A stretch of 64,000 nucleotides of DNA. It comes from Opitutaceae bacterium. GTDB taxonomy: Bacteria > Verrucomicrobiota > Verrucomicrobiia > Opitutales > Opitutaceae. The notes below the pieces were generated by a model. It did not search any database. It was given only the letters and a program-made list of their open reading frames with translations, and was not told the DNA's origin. Location: positions 1 to 64,000 of the forward strand of contig PLXS01000027.1 in NCBI GenBank assembly GCA_003151515.1, read 5' to 3'. Positions 18,031 to 28,436 of this stretch are shown piece by piece (positions within the stretch are counted from its first letter, which is position 1; each line of letters starts with the position of its first letter). A program made the position numbers and the translations under genes.

Positions 18031-19902
18031 TCAGAGCCTCCACTCGGCCGACCCGAAGACGCCGCGGCCCAGCGCCGGGTACCCGTTGACCGGCTGGTAC
18101 CTCCTGTCCAGGAGGTTCTCGACCCGCGCCTTCAGGGAGAGGCGCGCCGTCGCCTTCCATTCGCCGTAGACCCTGGCGACGGCGTAGCCCGGGTCGTTGA
18201 CCGTCAGGAAGCTGTAGGCGTCGACATCCTGCATGCCGGCGACCGCCTGGAGCCCCGCGCCGGCGCTCAGGCCGTGCCCGAAGTCGCGCCAGACGTCCGC
18301 GCTCGCGCTGTTTCGGGGTCGGCGCAGGAGCCTCGTCGCGTCCGTAAGGTCGTCGGCCTCCAGGTACGTGTATGCAGCGCGCAGCTTGAGCCCGGGCGCG
18401 AGCTCGAGCTTGGCCTCGAGCTCCACGCCCTGCGCGAGGGCCCTGCCCACGTTCTGCGTGGTGCCCGGCGTGACGGCGAAGTCGTACACGATCAGATCGC
18501 GCGTGCGCGTCTGGAACCAGGTGGCGCTCAGGGTCCCCTTCTTCGCGGGAAGGTACCAGTCAAGCCCCGCGTCGCCGCCGCCCGAGCGCTCCGGGCGAAG
18601 GGCCGGGTTTCCCACGTAGCCCGTCGCGACGCCGTAGAGCTCGAGGAAGCTCGGCGCGTTGAACCCCGTGCCGTAGCTTGCGCGAAGCTTCAGGGACCTG
18701 CCGGGGCTAAGCCACGCCGCCGTCATCCGGCCGGTGACCGACGAGCCGAAGGTGTCGAAGTCGTCGTAGCGCAGGCCCCCGGTCAGGTATGCCCAGGGCG
18801 CGGGATGCCACTGGTCCTCGGCGAAAGCCGCGAAGAGGGTCTGGTGCTGGTCGATTCCGCCGTAGCCGTCGTCCCGGGTCGACTCGGACTCGGCCGTGAT
18901 TCCGGCCGTCACCTTGTTATCTCCGAGCCCGTCCCGCGTGGCCTGCGCGTCCAGGATTCCCCTCTGGTTGCGAACGGTGGTCGTTTCGACGAACACCCCG
19001 GGCGACTCGTCAAAGGAGACGTAGCGCCGGTCCTGCCCGCCCACCGTGACGCGCGCCGTCCAATCCGGGGCCGGCCTCAGGTCGGCAAACACGGTGGCCA
19101 GCCAGTTGGCCTCGTTCTCGTGCGCGTAGGGGTCGTTGGTGTAGAGGTCGCCAGGATCGCCGTAGCGGCCCCCGAAGCCCCTCACGGTGGCCCCGACGTC
19201 CAGAACGCCCGACAGGTCCCTGTCGAGACGAAGGACCAGATCCGAGCCCTCGAAGGCGTTGTTGGGGCGCCCGTTCTGCGTGCGCGAGCTTGCTGCCGAA
19301 AGGGACCACGACCAGTCGCCGCGCTGGCCCTGGGTGTCGAAGGCGCCCGACAGCGAGCCGAAGCTGCCGGCCTCGACCGACACGTCGGCGGTCGGTTCGC
19401 CGGCCCCCTTCTGCGCCTGGATGGAGACCACGCCTCCGACGGCCTCGCTCCCGTAGAGTGTGCTCTGGGGCCCGCGAGCCACCTCGACCGAGTCGGTGGC
19501 GCCGAGGCGGGCGCCCCCGAGGAACACCGCGTAGTCGGTGTTCGCGTCGTTCAGGCGGATGCCGTCGACAAGGAAGAGCGTCTGGTCGGAATCCGATCCG
19601 CGCGTGAACACCGAGACGTCGGATCCGGCGGCCCCGTTGGCGAGCGCGGTCACGCCCGGGATGGCGCCAAGCGCGGCCGCCGGGGTGGCCGCCTGCTCGC
19701 GGGCGAGGTCGGCCGCGGTCTCAACGTCGACCGCGCTTCCCAGCGTCGTCGCGTCCTCCGGGGTCCGCGTCGCGACGACGATCACGGGCACGAGCTGGCC
19801 GGCCTGCTCGTCCTGCGCGGGCAGCGCCAGCGGAAGCCAGGCCGGCGCGAGGGCTGCCAGCAGTCGAAGTGCAGGGCGCGCCTGCGCGGATGTCTTGTTC
19901 AT
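18031..19902 (-). CDS. btuB: TonB-dependent receptor, BtuB-like vitamin B12 transporter
   Basis: Signal peptide; PVIVVATRTPED...VFTRGSDSDQTLFLVDGIRLNDANTDYAVFLG...VEVARGPQSTLYGSEAVGGVVSIQ...C-terminal LDRRYQPVNGYPALGRGVFGSAEWRL; preceded by a cobalamin riboswitch. Confidence 0.9.
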   Translation of the reverse strand: MNKTSAQARPALRLLAALAPAWLPLALPAQDEQAGQLVPVIVVATRTPEDATTLGSAVDVETAADLAREQAATPAAALGAIPGVTALANGAAGSDVSVFTRGSDSDQTLFLVDGIRLNDANTDYAVFLGGARLGATDSVEVARGPQSTLYGSEAVGGVVSIQAQKGAGEPTADVSVEAGSFGSLSGAFDTQGQRGDWSWSLSAASSRTQNGRPNNAFEGSDLVLRLDRDLSGVLDVGATVRGFGGRYGDPGDLYTNDPYAHENEANWLATVFADLRPAPDWTARVTVGGQDRRYVSFDESPGVFVETTTVRNQRGILDAQATRDGLGDNKVTAGITAESESTRDDGYGGIDQHQTLFAAFAEDQWHPAPWAYLTGGLRYDDFDTFGSSVTGRMTAAWLSPGRSLKLRASYGTGFNAPSFLELYGVATGYVGNPALRPERSGGGDAGLDWYLPAKKGTLSATWFQTRTRDLIVYDFAVTPGTTQNVGRALAQGVELEAKLELAPGLKLRAAYTYLEADDLTDATRLLRRPRNSASADVWRDFGHGLSAGAGLQAVAGMQDVDAYSFLTVNDPGYAVARVYGEWKATARLSLKARVENLLDRRYQPVNGYPALGRGVFGSAEWRL

Positions 19903-19964
19903 GGGATTGCATGCTTCACTGATGCGATGAAGGTGCCGCTTTCGGCGCGCGCAACCGCGCCGGG

Positions 19965-20190
19965 CGGATGTTCGCCCCATGGGCCAGGTATTCGGACTCC
20001 GCATGTGTCGCCTGCCCCGGCCCATTCGGGCCGGACGGCTTTTCCTCGCCCCTCGCCTTCACCGGGTTGGTCCCCGATTGGCTTTGCCCGCGCCCCTGAC
20101 GGGGTGCGGTGGTGGGTCTGTGATGCGTTACCGCAGCGCAACTGTGGCCGGTTCCAACGGCCTTCCCTGAATCCCCGGGGAATCGGCAAA
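19965..20190 (-). ncRNA. Cobalamin (B12) riboswitch upstream of btuB
   Basis: Minus strand reads GATTCAGGGAA-GGCCGTTGGAACCGGCC-ACAGTTGCGCTGCGGTAACGC ... GGCGACACATGCGGAGTCCGAATACCTGGCCC, matching the GGGAA / B12-box / ACCTG-CC hallmarks. Boundaries approximate. Confidence 0.85.
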
Positions 20191-20238
20191 GAACAGTGGA
20201 CGGAGGTTGTGATACCCGCGAAAGAGAGCAATAACAAT

Positions 20239-20268
20239 CATATCAATAAATTCGAATTTATTGATATG
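20239..20268. promoter_or_regulatory. Perfect 30-bp palindrome in the metH promoter region (candidate operator)
   Basis: CATATCAATAAATTC|GAATTTATTGATATG, fully self-complementary, AT-rich in GC-rich DNA, about 74 bp upstream of the metH ATG. Confidence 0.8.
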
Positions 20269-20341
20269 TTCTTGCCACAAGGGCCCGAATTCGCTGTCTT
20301 TTGCGCGTCCGACAAACTCATCATTCACCCCCCCCACTACC

Positions 20342-21412
20342 ATGGCCACGCCACGAGAATCCGGCTCATTCGCAGCCCTGAGGCGCCTGTTCGACTCAAG
20401 GATCGCCGTCCTGGACGGCGCCATGGGGACGATGATCCAGGCCCGCTGCCTTGGCGAGCGCGACTTCCGCGGCAGCCGCTTCGCGGGCCATCCCAAGGAC
20501 CTCAAGGGCAACAACGACCTTCTGTCCATCAGCCGCCCGGACGTCATCGAGGCCATCCACGCCGAGTACTTCGCGGCCGGTGCGGACATCGTGGAGGCGA
20601 ACACGTTCAACTCGACCTCGATCTCGCAGTCCGACTACGGGACGGAGGGCCTGGTCGCGGAGCTGAACGCGGCCGCGGTGGCCGCGGCGCGCCGCGCCGC
20701 GGCGAAGGCCCAGGACATCGAGCCCGGGCGCCCGCGCTTCGTCGCCGGGGCGATGGGCCCGCTCAGCCGCACCCTCTCGATGTCGCCCGACGTGAACAGG
20801 CCCGACTTCCGGGCGGTCACATGGGACCAGGTCGTCTCGGCATACCTGGAGCAGGCGCGCGCCCTGGCCGCGGCGGGAGTGGACGCGATTCTCGTGGAGA
20901 CGATCTTCGACACGCTCAACGCCAAGGCGGCGCTGTTCGCCCTGGAGACCCTCTTCGACGAGACGGGCACCCGCCTTCCCGTGATGGCGTCGGTGACCAT
21001 CACCGACGCGTCCGGAAGGACCCTCTCCGGCCAGACGATCGGCGCCTTCTACGCGAGCATCGCGCACGCGAACCCCTTCTCCGTCGGCATCAACTGCGCC
21101 CTGGGCGGACGCCAGATGAGGCCCTACGTCGAGGAGCTGGCCTCGATCGCGTCGTGCTACGTCACCTGCTACCCCAACGCGGGGCTGCCGAATGCCTTCG
21201 GCGGCTATGACGAGAGCCCGGCGGACATGGCGGCGGTCCTGGGCGAGTTCGCATCCAACGGCTGGCTCAACATGGTCGGCGGCTGCTGCGGCTCGACCCC
21301 GGCGCACATCGCCGCGATCGCCGCGGCCGTGCGGGGGATCCCCGCCCGCAGGCCGCCGGCCCAGGACCCGTCGATGCGCCTGAGCGGGCTCGAGCGGCTG
21401 GTCGTCGCCTGA
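20342..21412 (+). CDS. metH: Methionine synthase, homocysteine S-methyltransferase module (split MetH, N-terminal half)
   Basis: [25 protein letters not shown]...[42 protein letters not shown]...[14 protein letters not shown]. Confidence 0.93.
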   Translation: MATPRESGSFAALRRLFDSRIAVLDGAMGTMIQARCLGERDFRGSRFAGHPKDLKGNNDLLSISRPDVIEAIHAEYFAAGADIVEANTFNSTSISQSDYGTEGLVAELNAAAVAAARRAAAKAQDIEPGRPRFVAGAMGPLSRTLSMSPDVNRPDFRAVTWDQVVSAYLEQARALAAAGVDAILVETIFDTLNAKAALFALETLFDETGTRLPVMASVTITDASGRTLSGQTIGAFYASIAHANPFSVGINCALGGRQMRPYVEELASIASCYVTCYPNAGLPNAFGGYDESPADMAAVLGEFASNGWLNMVGGCCGSTPAHIAAIAAAVRGIPARRPPAQDPSMRLSGLERLVVA

Positions 21413-21429
21413 GGCCGGGCGGTCCAACG

Positions 21430-24117
21430 ATGTCCAACGCGCCAAGGCCGGCCGCCTCGCAGTTCATCATCATCGGCGAGCGCACGAACATAACGGGCTC
21501 GCCGAAGTTCGCGCGCGCCGTCAAGGCGGGCGACTGGGACGCGTGCGTCGCGATCGCGCGCCAGCAGGTCGAGAGCGGGGCCCACGTGATCGACGTCAAC
21601 GTCGACGAGGCGCTCATCGACGGGGAGGCGACGATGGTGCGGTTCCTGAACCTGATCGCGTCGGAGCCCGAGATTTCGCGCGTGCCGGTGATGGTCGACT
21701 CGTCGAAGTGGAGCGTCCTCGAGGCCGGCCTCAAGTGCCTCCAGGGAAAGAGCATCGTCAACTCGATCTCGCTCAAGGACGGCGAGGAGGAGTTCCTTCG
21801 GCGCGCCCGCCTCGTGAGGCGGTACGGCGCGGCGGCCGTCGTCATGGCGTTCGACGAGAAGGGGCAGGCGTCGACCCGCGACGCCAAGGTGCAGATCTGC
21901 ACGCGCGCCTATGGCCTCCTTACGGGGGCTGGGTTCCCCGCCCAGGACATCATCTTCGACCCGAACATCCTGACGATCGCGACGGGGATCGAGGAGCACA
22001 ACCACTACGCGGTCGACTTCTTCGAGGCCACCAGGCTCATCAAGGCCACCCTGCCCCACGCCAAGGTCTCGGGCGGGGTCTCGAACGTCTCGTTCGCCTT
22101 CAGGGGCAACAATCCCGTGCGGGAGGCGATCCATGCGGTCTTCCTCTTCCACGCGATCGAGGCCGGCCTCGACATGGCGATCGTCAACGCGGGCATGCTG
22201 GCGGTCTACGAGGAGATACCGAAGGACCTGCTGGAGAGGGTCGAGGACGTCGTGCTGGACAGGCGCCCCGACGCGACGGAGCGGCTGGTCGCCTTCGCCG
22301 ATGAGCTCAAGGCCCTCCAGGGAGGCGGATCGAAGATGGAGGCCCGCGAAGACCTCGCGTGGCGAAGCGACCCGGTCGAGCAGCGCCTCTCCCACGCCCT
22401 CGTCAAGGGGATCGACGCCTACGTCGAGGCGGACGCCGAGGAGGCGCGCAAGGACACGGCCAGGTACCCGCGCCCGCTCAACATCATCGAGGGGCCTCTC
22501 ATGGACGGCATGCGCGTCGTCGGCGACCTCTTCGGCGCCGGAAAGATGTTCCTTCCCCAGGTGGTCAAGTCGGCGCGGGTGATGAAGAGGGCCGTGGCCT
22601 ACCTGACGCCTTTCATGGAGGAGGAGAAGAGGAGGCTCGTCGCCTCCGGGGGCACCGCGCGCAGCCATGGCCGCATCGTCCTCGCGACGGTGAAGGGCGA
22701 CGTCCACGACATCGGAAAGAACATCGTTGGCGTGGTCCTCGCCTGCAACAACTACGAGGTCGTGGACCTGGGCGTCCTCGTGCCCTGCGAGAGGATACTG
22801 GCCGCGGCGGCCGAGGCAAAGGCCGACGTGATCGGCCTCTCGGGCCTCATTACCCCCTCGCTTGACGAGATGGTTCACGTCGCCCGGGAGATGAGGCGCA
22901 CCGGCCTCGATGTGCCGCTGCTGATCGGCGGGGCCACGACGAGCGCAGCGCACACGGCGGTCAGGATCGCCCCGGAGTACCCCCCGGGCGTGGTCCATGT
23001 CCTCGACGCCTCCAGGGTCGTCAACGTCGTCGGCGGGCTCCTCTCGCCGCAGGCCAAGACGGAGTTCATGGCCGACGTCGCCGCCAAGCAAGCGAAGCAG
23101 CGCGAGGACTTCGCGGCGCGAAGGGCCCGCAAGCCCCTCCTTCCCCTCGCCGTCGCCCGGGAGCGCCGCCCGAGGACCGACTGGGCGTCGGCGGACATCC
23201 CGCGCCCCGGGTTCACGGGGGCCAGGACGTTCAGGGACGTCGCGCTGTCCGACGTCGTGCCCTACATAGACTGGGGCCCGTTCTTCAGCGCATGGGAGCT
23301 CCATGGCCGCTTCCCCGAGATCCTCACGGACCCCGTGGTCGGGGAGGAGGCGACCAAGCTGCACGCCGACGCCCAGAGGCTCCTGGCTAGGGTTGTGCGC
23401 GAGGGTCTCTACACGGCGAACGCCGTGATCGGCTTCTGGCCCTGCAACTCGTGCGGCGACGACATCGAGGTGTACGCCGACGAGGGGCGCTCGTCCACCC
23501 TGGCCACGCTCTGCATGCTGCGCCAGCAGCTGGAGAAGCCCGACGGCCAGCCCAACCTTTGCCTCTCCGACTTTGTGGCGCCCAGGGAAAGCGGCCGCCT
23601 GGACTATGTCGGCGGCTTCGCCGTCACCTCCGGCCACGGCGTCGACAAGCTCGCCGCCTCCTTCAGGGCGGCCGGCGACGACTACAGCGCCATCATGAGC
23701 CAGGCGCTGGGAGACAGGCTGGCCGAGGCCATGGCGGAGCTTTTCCACAAGAGGGCGCGCGACGCCTGGGGCTTCGGCGCCGCCGAGGGCCTCTCGGTCG
23801 CGGACCTGATCCGCGAGAGGTACCGCGGGATCCGCCCGGCGCCCGGCTACCCGGCATGCCCTGACCACACCGAGAAGCGCGTCCTCTTCCGCATCCTGGG
23901 CGCCGAGGCCTCGACCGGCATCACGCTGACTGAGAGCTGCGCGATGGCGCCCGCGAGCAGCGTAAGCGGAATGTACTTCGCGCACCCCGATGCCAAGTAC
24001 TTTGGCGTCGGAAAGCTCGGGCGCGACCAGATCGAGGACTACGCGCTGCGAAAGGCCTGGACGATTGCCGAGGCCGAGAAGTGGCTCGGGCCCTACCTTG
24101 AATACGAGGCGGGCTGA
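21430..24117 (+). CDS. metH: Methionine synthase, pterin-binding + B12-binding + reactivation modules (split MetH, C-terminal half)
   Basis: [19 protein letters not shown]...[26 protein letters not shown] (DxHxxG B12 motif)...[17 protein letters not shown]...[30 protein letters not shown]. Confidence 0.95.
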   Translation: MSNAPRPAASQFIIIGERTNITGSPKFARAVKAGDWDACVAIARQQVESGAHVIDVNVDEALIDGEATMVRFLNLIASEPEISRVPVMVDSSKWSVLEAGLKCLQGKSIVNSISLKDGEEEFLRRARLVRRYGAAAVVMAFDEKGQASTRDAKVQICTRAYGLLTGAGFPAQDIIFDPNILTIATGIEEHNHYAVDFFEATRLIKATLPHAKVSGGVSNVSFAFRGNNPVREAIHAVFLFHAIEAGLDMAIVNAGMLAVYEEIPKDLLERVEDVVLDRRPDATERLVAFADELKALQGGGSKMEAREDLAWRSDPVEQRLSHALVKGIDAYVEADAEEARKDTARYPRPLNIIEGPLMDGMRVVGDLFGAGKMFLPQVVKSARVMKRAVAYLTPFMEEEKRRLVASGGTARSHGRIVLATVKGDVHDIGKNIVGVVLACNNYEVVDLGVLVPCERILAAAAEAKADVIGLSGLITPSLDEMVHVAREMRRTGLDVPLLIGGATTSAAHTAVRIAPEYPPGVVHVLDASRVVNVVGGLLSPQAKTEFMADVAAKQAKQREDFAARRARKPLLPLAVARERRPRTDWASADIPRPGFTGARTFRDVALSDVVPYIDWGPFFSAWELHGRFPEILTDPVVGEEATKLHADAQRLLARVVREGLYTANAVIGFWPCNSCGDDIEVYADEGRSSTLATLCMLRQQLEKPDGQPNLCLSDFVAPRESGRLDYVGGFAVTSGHGVDKLAASFRAAGDDYSAIMSQALGDRLAEAMAELFHKRARDAWGFGAAEGLSVADLIRERYRGIRPAPGYPACPDHTEKRVLFRILGAEASTGITLTESCAMAPASSVSGMYFAHPDAKYFGVGKLGRDQIEDYALRKAWTIAEAEKWLGPYLEYEAG

Positions 24118-24162
24118 TCGCGGCCGGAACCTTGTCTGGCGCCGGGCGTCTTATCCCCCAAG

Positions 24163-24792
24163 ATGGCATCCCATCGCATCCTCGCGCGCGGCGTGTCGGC
24201 GCTGGCCGCCCTGCTGCTCGCCTTTTCCGCCGCCGCCGCCATGGCCGGCTTCAGCGCGGCCCTCTCCCCCGGGGAGAGGACCCTGGCCGGGTTGGCCAAG
24301 CTAACGGCTGCGCAGGCCGCGGCCCTTGATTCGCTCGTCGAGCGGGACGCCGCGATCGCCCGGGAGGGCGCCGTGACCGGCTTCGCCTCGGGCTTCACGG
24401 CGCGGCGAACGCCGCGGGAGCGGGCGGCCGCAGGCATCGACCTGCTGAGCGACGCGGAGCGCGCCTCCCTGGACGCCCTGGCCGCGCGGCAGATCGCGTA
24501 CGGCCCCGCCCCCATGGCGCCGTTCACCTATGCGCCGAGCGCGGGGCCCGCGCCGGACGGCCTGCTTGTCTCGGCCCCCCTGCGGCCCGAGGTGCACGGC
24601 GACGTCTCGCTCACCTTCGGCGGCGGGCGCGGATCGAGCTTCTACGGCACCTCGGCCGACGTCTTCGTGACGGACCCCTCCGGGAGGTTCACCCTGGGGG
24701 TCGGCGTGAGCGAGTTCCGGGGCAAGGGGCTGATCGGCCCCTTCGGCCCGTTCCTGCTCGACCCCTACGACCCGTTCCTCGCCGGCTGGTAG
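24163..24792 (+). CDS. Secreted hypothetical protein with an internal approximately 33-aa duplication
   Basis: Signal peptide; LSPGERTLAGLAKLTAAQAAALDSLVERDAAIA and RTPRERAAAGIDLLSDAERASLDALAARQIAYG align. Confidence 0.7.
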   Translation: MASHRILARGVSALAALLLAFSAAAAMAGFSAALSPGERTLAGLAKLTAAQAAALDSLVERDAAIAREGAVTGFASGFTARRTPRERAAAGIDLLSDAERASLDALAARQIAYGPAPMAPFTYAPSAGPAPDGLLVSAPLRPEVHGDVSLTFGGGRGSSFYGTSADVFVTDPSGRFTLGVGVSEFRGKGLIGPFGPFLLDPYDPFLAGW

Positions 24793-24799
24793 GCCGGGG

Positions 24800-26707
24800 C
24801 TATTTCTCGGCGGCGAACGCCGCGTAGCTGTGCGGCGGCAGCGTCACCCTGAAATGGGACCTCTTCGGGGGCGCCGGCCAGTCGTGGCGGCGGCCCGCCG
24901 CCTTCGGGGCATCGGGCACGTAGGAGGCGATGACCTCGCCGGTCACGAGGTTGCGCAGCCTGGAGTACTCGCCGTCCACCGTGACCCTGACCTCGTTCTG
25001 CGTGGGCAGGAATGACTCGGCCACGAACGTGCCGTTGTCGTAGGCAAAGAGCGCGACCTGGCTCGGGCCGTCGATCCTAACGGGGAAGTCCCTCATGATG
25101 ACATCCCTGATCCTCGTCGTCACGTCGACAGGCAGCGCGTAGAGGTTGCGGAAGTTGTCCGGCACCGTCCAGACGTAGAGCGTCCCCTTGGCGTACCTGT
25201 CCATCAGCATGAGGGGGTAGCCGTTGCCGTTCTCGATTGCGCTCACGAGGCCCCAGGCGTCGTTAGTGAGGAAGCGCACCTGCGCGAAGAGTATGGGCTG
25301 CCTCTGCTCGCCGGCCCCCACGTCGGCGTGCTCGCCCGAGCCGAAGCCCGTCGAATAGTCGGTCGCCAGCACCTTGCCGTCGGTCACCTCGGCCTCGCAG
25401 ATGTCCTCGATCCCGCTGCCCTTGAGCGCCCGCAGCAGGCCCGATGTGATGACGACGCTCTTTCCGTGCTCAAGCTGCCCCTTGATCCGCTCCACGATCA
25501 TGGGGTCGAACTTCGCCGATTCGGTGAGCAGGACAAGTCCGGCCTCCGTCGGGAACCGGGGATGAAGGTCGATCGGTATGCCGATCATCCCGAAGTAGTT
25601 GTGGATGAAGTCCTCGCCGCTCGACTAGAACGGCTTGTAGCAGGCGATTCCGACCGGGTTGCCGAGCTTCCCGACGAGCTGGTCGGCCTGCCGAAGCGAC
25701 GCCCCGGCGATCGCGGCCCAGGACGGCGCGGCGGGCCCCCCTGAGGCCGGGCGGTAGGACGCCGCCACGGCCTCGTAGTTGAGGCTCGTCGGGCGGCCCT
25801 GCCAGCTCTCCCTGCGGCCCGGGCTCGCCGCCTCCAGCAAGTCGTTCCAGTTGAAGAGCGTGATCTCGCGCGCCTTGGCGAACATCGTGTCCCAGAGCTG
25901 CTCAGCGTACCGCTCGACGTAGCGCACGTTGTAAGTGTCGACCCAGCCCCCGCCGTTGCCGCCCGGCTTGATGTTCTCGAAGTAACGGATGATCTGGTAG
26001 CTCTCGTACTGCTGCAGGAACTGGTCGGTCGTAACGGGGTCGCGGGTCTCGGTCCCCGTGTAGATCCCGTCGAAGATCCCCGGCTCCTTGTCCAGGTCGA
26101 ACCCGAGCCCCTGGAAGTGCTCGTACCAGTTGGGGAATTTGATCACCACCTTGATCCGGGGGTTCACGTCCTTCGCGGCCTTGACGACCAGCTGCGCGCC
26201 CGCCTCGTCCATGAGCGCCAGCCGGAAGTCGGTCCACGACCGGGCCCCCTTCGCCGCGATGTCGGAGTCGAACTTGGTCGTGACGAAGAAGAAGTCGTCC
26301 AGGATGAACTCGTCGAAGTGGCGCGCCGCGAGCTGCGCGACATTCCTCACGAAGTCGCGGTCCGCGCCGTTCGTGTAGCAGAACGACTGGAATTGCCCGG
26401 TCGCGCTCATGTCATAGTACGCGGTGCCGGCCGCGACCTGGACGCCGCGGTCGGTGAAGAACTTCTTCACCTGCTCCAGGAGCTGGTCCGAGGCGAGCTC
26501 CCGGGTGCGCTGCACCTCGATGTAGACCTTGTCCACCCTGACCTGGCTGTTGATCGCCTCCCATTGGGTGCGTAGCACCTCCGGGTCCGAGAAGGTGTTC
26601 ACCGTCGACACCGTGATGTAGACGGCGACGCCGAAGTTCTGGTAGTTGCCCGCGCCTGCTCGGGAGGCGGCGAGCGCGCAGGCCAGGATGCAGAGGAGCT
26701 TTTTCAT
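24800..26707 (-). pseudogene. Secreted protein of unknown function (possible TIM-barrel/glycosidase-like), interrupted by a single in-frame TAG
   Basis: ORF complement(25625..26707) MKKLLCILACALAASRAGAGNYQNFGVAVYITVSTV...GIACYKPF* continues in the same frame as SSGEDFIHNYFGMIGIPIDLHPRFPTEAGLVLLTESAKF... to 24800; the TAG is at 25627-25625. Confidence 0.8.
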
Positions 26708-26821
26708 TCGGGGTGTTGGGGCGTTCACCGTAGACCCGCTGCGCCCGGTTGGGCAACCCGGCAAATGGGTCTTCAAGGAGCGTTTGCCATGGCCGCCCGG
26801 TGTCTGGCAGCCTCGGCGCCC

Positions 26822-27715
26822 ATGCTCCTTAGGTACCTGCTGCTCATCCTGGGCGTGTTCGCTTGCTCGACCTCGGCGGTGTTCATCAGGCTGAGCTCGA
26901 CGAACCCCGTCGTCCTCACGGCCGCGCGCCTCGTGGTCGCCATCGTGATGCTCTCGCCCGTGCTCTGGCTCGAGCTGCGCAGGCACCGGGGCTCCTTCAC
27001 CTGGGCGCACATGCGCCGCACGCACCTTCCCGCCGTCGTCATCGCGGCCCACCTCATGGCCTGGACAATCGGCGCCCGGCTGACGCCCGTGGCCCAGTCG
27101 ACCCTGATCGTCAACCTTGTCCCCGTCGCCCTGCCCTTCTTCCTGCACTGGATCGCCAAGGAGCGCGTGAACAGGGCGGAGGTTGCCGGAACCTTGGTCG
27201 CCGTCCTGGGCCTGGTCACGCTGTCGGCCAAGGACGCGCTCACGGGCGGGGGCAGCCTGGTCGGCAACGCCATGTGCGTCCTCTCGATGCTCCTCTTCGC
27301 CCTCTACGTCGCCCTCGCCCGCCGCAACCGGGACTTCCCCTCGATGTGGCTGTACATGATCCCGGTCTACGGGCAGGCCGCCCTCCTCTGCCTCGTGGCC
27401 GCGCTCCCGTGGGTCGGATCGTTCCAGTTCGGGTCCGTTCGCGAATGTTCGCTCGTGCTCGCGCTCGCCGCCGTGCCCACCGTGTGCGGGCACTCGCTTC
27501 TGAACGCCGCGATCCGTGGGATCCGGGGGCAGGTCGTGAGCCTCGTGAACGTGAGCCAGTTCATCTTCGCGGCGGTCATGGGCTACCTCCTGTTCGGCGA
27601 GGCGCCGCCCGTGGTCTTCTACGCCGCAAGCGCGATCGTGGTGGCCGGGCTGGCCATCGTTGTCTGGGCCACGCCCCCCGAGCAGCGGGAGCCGGCCGCG
27701 GTCGGCGAGGCCTGA
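26822..27715 (+). CDS. EamA/DMT-family transporter (two EamA repeats)
   Basis: MLLRYLLLILGVFACSTSAVFIRLSSTNPVVLTAARL...VSLVNVSQFIFAAVMGYLLFGEAPP. Confidence 0.9.
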   Translation: MLLRYLLLILGVFACSTSAVFIRLSSTNPVVLTAARLVVAIVMLSPVLWLELRRHRGSFTWAHMRRTHLPAVVIAAHLMAWTIGARLTPVAQSTLIVNLVPVALPFFLHWIAKERVNRAEVAGTLVAVLGLVTLSAKDALTGGGSLVGNAMCVLSMLLFALYVALARRNRDFPSMWLYMIPVYGQAALLCLVAALPWVGSFQFGSVRECSLVLALAAVPTVCGHSLLNAAIRGIRGQVVSLVNVSQFIFAAVMGYLLFGEAPPVVFYAASAIVVAGLAIVVWATPPEQREPAAVGEA

Positions 27716-27764
27716 GGGGGCCGGCGCCGCGCGGGGCGCGGGCCGCGAAGACCCCTGAGGCCTT

Positions 27765-27998
27765 TCACTTGCGCCCGTGCGCGGCGTAGAGGGCGGACGG
27801 GGAAAACTCCCTCTCAAGCTCCCGGCGGACCTCGCCACGCATCCTTGCCTGTATCCACAGGCGCCGCCACCAGGACGCTATACGAAGCTCCGCCGCATGG
27901 CGGGACCCCACCTCGGCCTGGATGCGGGCCTTGGCCGCCCCATGGGCCCCGGTGGCCCTAAGCCTCCTCATGCCATCCGCGACAATCCTAGCCTTCAT
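27765..27998 (-). CDS. Small basic hypothetical protein
   Basis: MKARIVADGMRRLRATGAHGAAKARIQAEVGSRHAAELRIASWWRRLWIQARMRGEVRRELEREFSPSALYAAHGRK. Confidence 0.5.
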   Translation of the reverse strand: MKARIVADGMRRLRATGAHGAAKARIQAEVGSRHAAELRIASWWRRLWIQARMRGEVRRELEREFSPSALYAAHGRK

Positions 27999-28060
27999 GT
28001 CCGCGGCGGGTTGGCCTAAACCTGGCAATCTGCTGTTGCACAACGTTTGATTAAAACGGG

Positions 28061-28366
28061 TTATGGGGATTCCGGGACGATCGCGCTGGCCATCGGGGCG
28101 ACCTCGAACCTGAAGCCAATCCCCGCCTTGACCACGGGGTCCCCAGCACAGATCGGCCCGGGATCCAAGCCATCCTTGAGCCGCAGCACGCAGAGCCCGT
28201 AGGGACCGGCCGCATCGAGGACGGGCCCGACGATCACCACCATCCCGTCGGCTACCAGCCTTCGCCAGTAGACCGAGTGCTCCTCCATGAGCGCGCGCTC
28301 CCTGGGCGACATGTCGGCGATGAAGGTCACCCGCGGCGGCATCAGCCTGACGACATGGTATTTCAT
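28061..28366 (-). CDS. YCII-related domain protein
   Basis: MKYHVVRLMPPRVTFIADMSPRERALMEEHSVYWRRLVADGMVVIVGPVLD...YGLCVLRL. Confidence 0.75.
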   Translation of the reverse strand: MKYHVVRLMPPRVTFIADMSPRERALMEEHSVYWRRLVADGMVVIVGPVLDAAGPYGLCVLRLKDGLDPGPICAGDPVVKAGIGFRFEVAPMASAIVPESP

Positions 28367-28436
28367 CGGGAAGGGGGCGCGGCGAGCGCAGGCGCTCCAA
28401 CCGGTGGCGTGTAGGATCTCATTTCCTCTCCCGCGC

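Noticed and set aside
17836-21210. 1124-aa plus-strand ORF across btuB and its upstream region
   Set aside because: Composition and lack of motifs mark it as a spurious GC-rich shadow ORF; it runs antisense through btuB and the riboswitch.
21205-23985. 926-aa minus-strand ORF antisense to metH
   Set aside because: Shadow frame of metH; no recognisable domain.
25625-25627. TAG as pyrrolysine or reassigned codon
   Set aside because: TAG is used as a normal stop by other genes here (for example clpP and the 24800 end of the same gene), and no pyl genes are seen; mutation or error is simpler.
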